A stretch of 39,665 nt of DNA from Leptolyngbya sp. Prado105 (GTDB lineage Bacteria; Cyanobacteriota; Cyanobacteriia; Leptolyngbyales; Leptolyngbyaceae): positions 1 through 39,665 of the forward strand of contig JALOOO010000015.1 of the NCBI GenBank assembly GCA_025454375.1. Direction: 5' to 3'. The position numbers and the translations under genes were made by a program. Below, piece after piece: positions 35,079 to 39,665 of this stretch (position 1 is its first letter; each line of letters starts with the position of its first letter). The notes under the pieces were generated by a model. That model ran no database searches, was not told the DNA's origin, and was given only the letters and a program-made list of their open reading frames with translations.

Positions 35079-36329
35079 ATGTCCCGATCTCCTCAGACTC
35101 CCTCAGTTTTTATCCGTCCCGTTCAGTATCGGGATCTTGATGCGATCGACCGACTAACTCAGCAATCGCCTGAGATAGAACTGCCGCATTGCTCTACTGT
35201 CCGAGAAAAGGCGGTATCGCTGCGAAATTGGTATGGAATTCTGAAAGTTCTCAGCCTGTTCCCGAATCCTTTTCAGTCGCTCTCCTGTGTACATGTCGCT
35301 GAATTGAATCAAAAAATTCAAGGCATGATTCAGGTTTCGCCGTTTAATCGCACAGGCAGCACTTGGAGAGTCGATCGAGTGGTTGTGACTCCTGCGATCG
35401 TCAAATCTGAGAATGCAGAAGCGCAGGTTCTGACCAAAGTCGATGTGGGATCGCTGCTGATCCGGTTCTGTTTGGAGCGAATTTGGCAGGCGCGGACTTG
35501 GGTACTTGAGATCGATGTGAACGATAAGTCAGCATTAGATCTCTATCGTCACAATGGGTTTCAGCCCTTGGCGAATATGACCTATTGGGCAATTTCGTCC
35601 GAGCAACTAAGCGCCTTAGCGGAACGAGAGCCGGATCTGCCAAATTTATTACCCGTCAGTAATGCAGACGCTCAGTTGCTCTATCAGCTTGACACAATGG
35701 CGATGCCGCCTCTGGTGCGTCAAGTTTTCGATCGCCATATTCAGGATTTTAAAACGAGTGTATTTGGCAGCTTAGTTGAGTGGGCGAAGCAGATTTTAAC
35801 CCGCAGCGAAGTTGTGAGCGGATATGTGTTTGAGCCACAGCGCAAAGCCGCGATCGGATATTTTCAGCTTCGCCTTTGTAAAGATGGTTCGCAGCCGCAT
35901 ACGGCTCAACTAACCGTAAATCCTGCTTACACCTGGCTTTATCCTGAACTGATGGCGCAGATGGCGCGGATCATGCAGGATCTTCCCCCTCAGACCTTAC
36001 AGATTGCGTCACCAGATTATCAGCCAGAGCGAGAAGAATATCTCGATAGTATGGGTGCAGATCGGATCGGGCATACGCTGTTGATGTCTCGATCGGTTTG
36101 GCACAAAGTTCGCGAAACCAAATCGATCGCCGAAGGCTTGCAGTTAGCAGAAGTCTTACAAGGATTGCAGCCTGCTCGTAAGCCAGTACCGGGGCGGATT
36201 TCGATGATGAAATCGACGAAAAATATCTCGTCGGAGCAGAAAGACCAGAATTCTGAAACGCCAAAAAGCGTGCAAGAACTTCTCAAAATGGCTTCTCAAG
36301 ATCCGCATCGCGAAGATCCCTGTTGCTAA
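35079..36329 (+). CDS. GNAT family N-acetyltransferase
   Basis: The protein has 416 aa. The acetyltransferase core is at about 10-175: VFIRPVQYRDLDAI at the start, RVDRVVVTPAI, VGSLLIRFCLERI (acetyl-CoA-binding helix) and ALDLYRHNGFQPL. The second half (about 190-370) looks like a degenerate second GNAT unit (GYFQLRLCKDG, LTVNPAYTW, YLDSMGADRIGHTLLMSRSVW). The tail is charged and probably disordered. The substrate is unknown. Its stop abuts the ruvX start with no gap, which suggests translational coupling. Confidence 0.85.
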   Translation: MSRSPQTPSVFIRPVQYRDLDAIDRLTQQSPEIELPHCSTVREKAVSLRNWYGILKVLSLFPNPFQSLSCVHVAELNQKIQGMIQVSPFNRTGSTWRVDRVVVTPAIVKSENAEAQVLTKVDVGSLLIRFCLERIWQARTWVLEIDVNDKSALDLYRHNGFQPLANMTYWAISSEQLSALAEREPDLPNLLPVSNADAQLLYQLDTMAMPPLVRQVFDRHIQDFKTSVFGSLVEWAKQILTRSEVVSGYVFEPQRKAAIGYFQLRLCKDGSQPHTAQLTVNPAYTWLYPELMAQMARIMQDLPPQTLQIASPDYQPEREEYLDSMGADRIGHTLLMSRSVWHKVRETKSIAEGLQLAEVLQGLQPARKPVPGRISMMKSTKNISSEQKDQNSETPKSVQELLKMASQDPHREDPCC

Positions 36330-36761
36330 ATGGAAAGAGTTGCAGCGCTTGGATTAGATGTGGGACAAAAACGCATCGGAGTCGCGGGCTGTGATGGAAC
36401 CGGTTTAATTGCGACTGGATTAACGACAATTACACGCAAATCTTATGCTCAGACGATAGAAGAACTGCGTCAAATTGTTTTCGATCGACAAGTTGAAATT
36501 CTGGTAATTGGGTTGCCCTATTCTATGGATGGATCGCTTGGAAAACAGGCGATCCACATTCAGAAATTTGCCGAAACCCTCTCGAAAGCGCTGTCCTTAC
36601 CGTATGAATTTATGGATGAGCGATTGACGAGCTTTGAAGCAGAAGAATCGATGAAAGCCGCACGGATTTCGCTGCGAGAAAATAAGGGGTTAATCGATCG
36701 CAAAGCTGCCGCAATTATTCTTCAGCAATGGCTCGATCAGCGAAAAGCCAAGCAGGACTGA
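36330..36761 (+). CDS. ruvX: Putative Holliday junction resolvase RuvX (YqgF)
   Basis: The protein has 143 aa and an RNase H-like fold. Expected acidic residues are present: Asp10 in GLDVGQKRIGVA, Glu97 in MDERLTS and Asp123 in GLIDRKAA, with the family motif VIGLPYSMDGSLG at 59-71. YqgF proteins are linked to Holliday junction resolution and 16S rRNA 5'-end processing; the latter is better supported in E. coli. The ATG directly follows the GNAT stop. It contains the last CGATCG core (36695-36700) before the mobile-element region. Confidence 0.92.
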   Translation: MERVAALGLDVGQKRIGVAGCDGTGLIATGLTTITRKSYAQTIEELRQIVFDRQVEILVIGLPYSMDGSLGKQAIHIQKFAETLSKALSLPYEFMDERLTSFEAEESMKAARISLRENKGLIDRKAAAIILQQWLDQRKAKQD

Positions 36762-36838
36762 ATTTTTTCTGTCGGTTGTATAAGCTGCCAGAAGCTTCTA
36801 TGCTCAAGCGCATCAACTTACCTGGTGAATGCGTAAAG

Positions 36839-36887
36839 CCCCCGCGTTTCAACCGGGGGATATAAGCGCGTTGCCGGATTTATCCGG
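36839..36887 (-). repeat. Hairpins at the IS left end, resembling a tnpB right end/guide-RNA scaffold
   Basis: CCCCCG (36839-36844) pairs with CGGGGG (36854-36859); CCGGAT (36874-36879) pairs with ATCCGG (36882-36887). Read on the minus strand, the order is a small CCGG hairpin, AACGCGCTTATAT, then the C/G-rich hairpin. This is the order I associate with the 3' ends of cyanobacterial tnpB genes (omega RNA scaffold). That resemblance is from memory. It directly follows the truncated tnpA frame. Confidence 0.5.
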
Positions 36888-36898
36888 TCTTGATGGTT

Positions 36899-37267
36899 CT
36901 AGTTTAACCGTGATGTCTTGCCAGTGGTGTCAAACATATATGAATGAGTCCACAGGCTAGGCAATTTGAGCAGTTCTGGAAACTCTTGCCGCATGAATCG
37001 GGATGACCGACCTTTGAAAGCTTTAACCACTTGAGCGATGGAATGATGAGGGTCATACTCTACTAACAAATGAAGATGATCAGGCGCTACCTCAATCGCT
37101 TTGATCATCCATTTTTTTTCGTTAGCAACACCCTGAAAAATCTCAATGCAGCGAAGCTTTAAGTCTTCTCGGTTTCGGAATATTGCCCGTCGCCTGCAAG
37201 GTATCCAGACTAGGTGAACGGTGGCAAGTCCTAGACAGTGATTGTAATGCTTGTATGGCTTATTCAT
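36899..37267 (-). pseudogene. tnpA: IS200-family TnpA transposase, truncated before the catalytic tyrosine
   Basis: The protein has 122 aa. The Y1 HUH transposase core is clear: VHLVWIPCRRR, the metal-binding HUH motif His64-Leu-His66 in PDHLHLLVEY, FKGRSSRFMRQEFP and LWTHSYMFDTTGK. The frame stops right after TSRLN. Family members continue through a last helix that carries the nucleophilic tyrosine (Tyr127 in IS608, whose His64/His66 numbering matches this protein). Without it the protein cannot cut DNA, so it is very likely inactive. The start at 37267 is divergent to tnpB. Confidence 0.8.
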
Positions 37268-37312
37268 GTAGATAATATTGACTCATCTACAATCTATGTT
37301 AACATAAGAGGT

Positions 37313-37593
37313 ATGAAGACATTGAAATTCAAGCTATATCAAAGCAGTCGAAATAAACACCTCAAACGCAGTATCAATGCTGCCGGGGTGATTTATAACC
37401 ATTGCATTGCGCTTCACAAACGGTACTACCGGATGTGGGGTAAGCACTTGAACTGCAATAAGCTTCAGAGTCACATTGCCAAATTGAGAAAGCGTAAAGC
37501 ATTCTGGCAACAGGTCGGATCTCAAGCGGTACAGGATATCTGCCAGCGAATCGAGAAAGCCTATCAACTGTTCTTTAAGCATCACAAGAAAGG
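37313..37593 (+). CDS. tnpB: TnpB (OrfB, RNA-guided nuclease family), 5' exon interrupted by a group II intron
   Basis: The 94-codon N-terminal piece begins MKTLKFKLYQSSRNKHL, followed by AAGVIYNHCIALHKRYYR, LQSHIAKLRK, QAVQDICQRIEKAYQLFFKHHKKG. This is the helical N-terminal part of TnpB. The RuvC and zinc-ribbon parts are missing because the frame runs into the intron at 37594 and stops at 37622-37624. The ATG at 37313 follows an AGAGG site; the open frame upstream overlaps tnpA and is rejected. If the intron splices, the downstream exon beyond the window could complete the protein. Confidence 0.82.
37582..37593 (+). other. Intron-binding sites IBS2 and IBS1 in the tnpB exon
   Basis: IBS1 is GAAAGG (37588-37593), the last six exon bases, and pairs with EBS1 CCTTTT at 37848-37853 (five Watson-Crick pairs plus one G-T). 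IBS2 TCACA (37582-37586) pairs with TGTGA at 37787-37791. Their adjacency to each other and to the splice site is as expected. Confidence 0.75.
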
Positions 37594-37786
37594 GTGCGAT
37601 TCGTTGAAGTATGAATCACGGTGAAAACCCGTACATAACACTTCCAGCCTGACAGCAGATCACTGTCATTAAAAGGCTGAACTTGAGTGAAGCTGGGAAC
37701 AGGGCGCAATCAGACATCGGTTATGAGATGACACTGGCGCTAATGGGGTGTTCCTATGGTGAAACAGAGCCTATAAAAGCGACCCA

Positions 37787-37853
37787 TGTGAAAGCAGGGC
37801 ATAACACAAAAACCCCTGACTTCATTGGAGATAATCCCGCCGCATTTCCTTTT
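37787..37853 (+). other. Exon-binding sites EBS2 and EBS1 in intron domain I
   Basis: EBS2 is TGTGA (37787-37791). EBS1 is CCTTTT (37848-37853), in the loop closed by CCGC (37838-37841 region) and GCGG. Both are complementary to the contiguous exon bases 37582-37593. The spacing and order (EBS2 before EBS1) are those of group II introns. Confidence 0.7.
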
Positions 37854-38064
37854 AATAGCGGTAAGAGTCTAGGGATTCCAATGGTCGAATTGGCTACACC
37901 TAACGGAACTAACAATCTAATCGAAGGAACGAATAAAAACGAAATGGGGGTCAAGAGGCTGTCGAGCCTCAAGTAGGGCAGACGAGCGCCGGAACTCCCA
38001 CATCTCGGGTAGGACAGACCGTAATTGGTCTGAGGTGTTCAGAAAACACAAACCGGAGAAGAGT

Positions 38065-39576
38065 ATGTTTAGACACAGCAGCAATGCTAGTGAAACCTGG
38101 AAAAACCTACCCTGGAAGAAATTCCAGAAAGATTTATTCCGCCTTCAAAAGCGAGTGTTCAAAGCAATTCAAGCTGGAGACAAGCGAAAAGCTATGTCCC
38201 TACAGAGGTTGATACTCAAATCAACCGCAGCTAGGATGCTGGCAATTCGCCAGGTAACGCAGCTAAACGCTGGAAAAAGGACGGCTGGTATAGATGGTAA
38301 AGCCTCACTCAGCCATGAGGAAAGGCTCAACCTGAGTGAAGAAACCAGAACCAGAAGTAGCAACTGGAAACACCAGAAACTACGGGAAATCCCCATACCT
38401 AAGAAAGACGGGACAACCCGCTTCTTAAAAGTGCCAACCATCGGGGATAGAGCATGGCAATGTCTTGTCAAACTAGCCCTAGAGCCAGCACACGAAGCAA
38501 CCTTCCACGCCAGAAGTTACGGATTTAGAACAGGCAGATCGGCACACAACGCCCAAAAACACCTGTTCGACAATCTACACTCCAGGGTCAATGGAATAGA
38601 AAAACGGGTCATAGAACTCGACATCGAAAAGTGCTTCGACAGGATCTCTCACAAATCCATAATGGAGCGACTCATTGCCCCTACAGGCATAAAACTCGGA
38701 ATATTCCGATGTCTCAAAGCAGGAGTCAACCCAGAATTTCCTGAACAAGGAACCCCGCAAGGGGGAGTTGTGAGTCCCCTACTAGCTAACATTGCACTCA
38801 ACGGCATAGAAGAAATCCACAACTCCGTTCGATACGCGGACGACATGGTGATCATCCTAAAGCCAAAAGATGATGCAATAACAATACTTGAGCAAATCTA
38901 CCAATTTTTAGCAGAAAGAGGGATGAAGGTCAGTGAAAAGAAAACCAAGCTAACCGCTACGAAAGATGGATTTGATTTCCTCGGTTGGCACTTCAAAGTG
39001 CAAAACAACGGGAAGTTTAGATGCGTTCCATCAGTGGACAATTACAAAGCTTTCCGCCAGAAAGTAAAAAACATCGTCAACAACTCGAATATTGGTGCTA
39101 CGACAAAGGCAGAGAAATTAGCCCCGGTAGTTAGAGGATGGAGAAACTACCACCGCTACTGCAAAATGAGTGGTTCACGCTTCTCGCTGTACCACACCCA
39201 AAACAGAGCGTTCAAGGTATTTAATAAGGAATCGGGACAGGACTACTACTCCAGTAAGAAATTACTGGAAAAAGCGTTCCCCCCCGTACCGTACTCCGAA
39301 AATAAACACATCAACGTCAAAGGAAATAAATCACCCTATGACGGAGATACCGCCTACTGGAGCAAGCGAAATAGCAAACTCTACTACGGCGAAACCTCTA
39401 AAGCCCTCATAAGGCAAAACCATAAATGTGCTTCCTGTGGACTGAAATTCATCGGTGAGGAAAGGATTAACCTACACCACATCGACGGAAACCACGCCAA
39501 CTGGAAGAAAAGTAATCTAGAAGCAATTCACGAGAGTTGCCATGATTACAAACACATGAGCAAAAGCGAAAGCTAA
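38065..39576 (+). CDS. ltrA: Group II intron-encoded reverse transcriptase/maturase with HNH endonuclease domain
   Basis: The protein has 503 aa from the ATG at 38065, preceded by GGAGAAG; a GTG at 38035 is also in frame. The RT domain has KRTAGIDGK (RT0/1), REIPIPKKDGTTR, YGFRTGRSAHNA, IELDIEKCFD, TPQGGVVSPLLANIAL and the active-site YADD (257-260). The region between motifs 4 and 5 is short, as in the chloroplast-like class. The maturase X domain (about 310-400) has VVRGWRNYHRYC. The C-terminal HNH domain has CASCG (455-459), LHHIDG (470-475) and a final HESCH. It helps the intron splice, cuts the bottom DNA strand and copies the intron into DNA. Confidence 0.95.
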   Translation: MFRHSSNASETWKNLPWKKFQKDLFRLQKRVFKAIQAGDKRKAMSLQRLILKSTAARMLAIRQVTQLNAGKRTAGIDGKASLSHEERLNLSEETRTRSSNWKHQKLREIPIPKKDGTTRFLKVPTIGDRAWQCLVKLALEPAHEATFHARSYGFRTGRSAHNAQKHLFDNLHSRVNGIEKRVIELDIEKCFDRISHKSIMERLIAPTGIKLGIFRCLKAGVNPEFPEQGTPQGGVVSPLLANIALNGIEEIHNSVRYADDMVIILKPKDDAITILEQIYQFLAERGMKVSEKKTKLTATKDGFDFLGWHFKVQNNGKFRCVPSVDNYKAFRQKVKNIVNNSNIGATTKAEKLAPVVRGWRNYHRYCKMSGSRFSLYHTQNRAFKVFNKESGQDYYSSKKLLEKAFPPVPYSENKHINVKGNKSPYDGDTAYWSKRNSKLYYGETSKALIRQNHKCASCGLKFIGEERINLHHIDGNHANWKKSNLEAIHESCHDYKHMSKSES

Positions 39577-39585
39577 GAACATCGG

Positions 39586-39619
39586 GAGCCGGATGCACCG
39601 AAAGGGGCACGTCCGGATC
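39586..39619 (+). ncRNA. Group II intron domain V
   Basis: The 34-nt hairpin has the exact family length. It opens GAGCCGGA (catalytic AGC triad at 39587-39589), has a GAAA tetraloop, a two-base CG bulge on the 3' side and closes TCCGGATC. The third pair is G against A where G-U is usual. It forms the catalytic metal centre of the ribozyme. Confidence 0.92.
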
Positions 39620-39665
39620 TAACAGAGAGGGGCGAGGCATAATAGCCTCCCTCGACTCTACCAGT
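39620..39665 (+). ncRNA. Group II intron domain VI and 3' splice-site region
   Basis: AGAG...GAGGC pairs with GCCTC...CTCT around loop ATAATA. An unpaired A in CTCGACTCT is the likely branch point for lariat formation. The window ends 4-8 bases after the stem, so the last one to four bases could already be the 3' exon. Confidence 0.65.

Larger units (their letters stand above)
36831..37593. mobile_element. Damaged IS200/IS605-family element (left part with tnpA and the 5' part of tnpB)
   Basis: Divergent tnpA (minus) and tnpB (plus) with 45 bp between their starts is the IS605 layout. The left end has two hairpins (36839-36859 and 36874-36887). tnpB is interrupted by a group II intron at 37593/37594, so the right end lies beyond the window. 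The left border is approximate; a TTAC tetranucleotide, the target type of some family members, lies near 36818. Confidence 0.75.
37594..39665 (+). mobile_element. Group II intron with intron-encoded protein, inserted in tnpB
   Basis: The intron starts with GTGCG at 37594, the group II 5' consensus (GUGYG). About 470 nt of structured RNA (domains I-III) precede the open reading frame in domain IV. Domain V (39586-39619) and a domain VI-like hairpin follow. The 3' splice site lies within the last few bases of the window (after CTAC near 39661, or slightly later). Orientation is the same as tnpB, as needed for splicing. EBS1 and EBS2 match the exon directly upstream, so this is an insertion chosen by normal retrohoming-type pairing. 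No CGATCG core occurs in it. Confidence 0.9.

Noticed and set aside
37683-37976. 97-codon plus-strand frame inside the intron 5' region
   Set aside because: It lies in structured intron RNA (domains I-III) that contains EBS1 and EBS2; no protein family character and no ribosome-binding site.
1-39665. CRISPR array, rRNA operon or prophage module
   Set aside because: I saw no regularly spaced direct repeats, no rRNA sequence and no phage structural genes; the endolysin-like gene stands alone with a membrane anchor.

Overview
The window is chromosomal DNA of a cyanobacterium, probably of the Leptolyngbya/Oscillatoriales type. The palindrome GCGATCGC (HIP1) and its core CGATCG recur throughout. 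There is a PsbP (CyanoP) lipoprotein gene, an ergothioneine cluster of cyanobacterial type, the DUF3038-DUF4335 pair, a large pentapeptide-repeat protein and two Pkn2-like Ser/Thr kinases. No species name can be derived from the sequence alone.

Layout. 1-8.5 kb: the tail of an unknown P/Q-rich gene, a kinase fused to a periplasmic-binding-protein domain, endonuclease V, a GarR-type reductase, a pentapeptide-repeat protein, prephenate/arogenate dehydrogenase (tyrA), a Uma2-type nuclease and a family 2 glycosyltransferase. 8.7-16.7 kb: argG, tRNA-Lys(CUU), cobL, a DUF6464-like protein, the DUF4335/DUF3038 operon, psbP-maf and a second kinase. 16.7-18.9 kb: a small accessory patch with an MNT-HEPN toxin-antitoxin-like pair and a membrane-anchored WYL protein. 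18.9-22.2 kb: a DUF423 membrane protein followed by egtC-egtB-egtD. 22.5-26.5 kb: an orphan sugar ABC permease, a membrane-anchored GH104-like muramidase and a double-ATPase ABC protein. 26.9-36.8 kb: smc, a PRC-barrel protein, a human-MMADHC-like cobalamin-trafficking homologue, an orphan DNA methyltransferase, a membrane protein with an F420 gamma-glutamyl-ligase (CofE)-like domain, a GNAT acetyltransferase and ruvX.

36.8-39.7 kb is a nest of mobile elements. A damaged IS200/IS605 element has a tnpA cut off before the catalytic tyrosine and a divergent tnpB. The tnpB frame is interrupted after 281 bp by a group II intron. The intron encodes a reverse transcriptase/maturase with an HNH domain and ends at or within a few bases of the window's right edge. 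Intron boundaries are supported by the 5' GTGCG, an exact 34-nt domain V, and EBS1/IBS1 and EBS2/IBS2 pairings read directly from the sequence. This stretch has no CGATCG site, in contrast to the rest of the window.

Functional links. egtCBD should make ergothioneine (histidine trimethylation, C-S bond formation, gamma-glutamyl removal), with egtA and egtE elsewhere or replaced. CobL and the MMADHC-like protein both belong to cobalamin biology. The muramidase and the oligopeptide-type ABC ATPase lie in one transcription direction and may act together on peptidoglycan fragments. Most other genes are single housekeeping units. The strongest 'second look' items are the intron-in-tnpB nest with its hybrid left end, the kinase-PBP fusion, the MMADHC-like gene with its antisense overlap, the CofE-like membrane protein, and the MNT-HEPN plus WYL patch.
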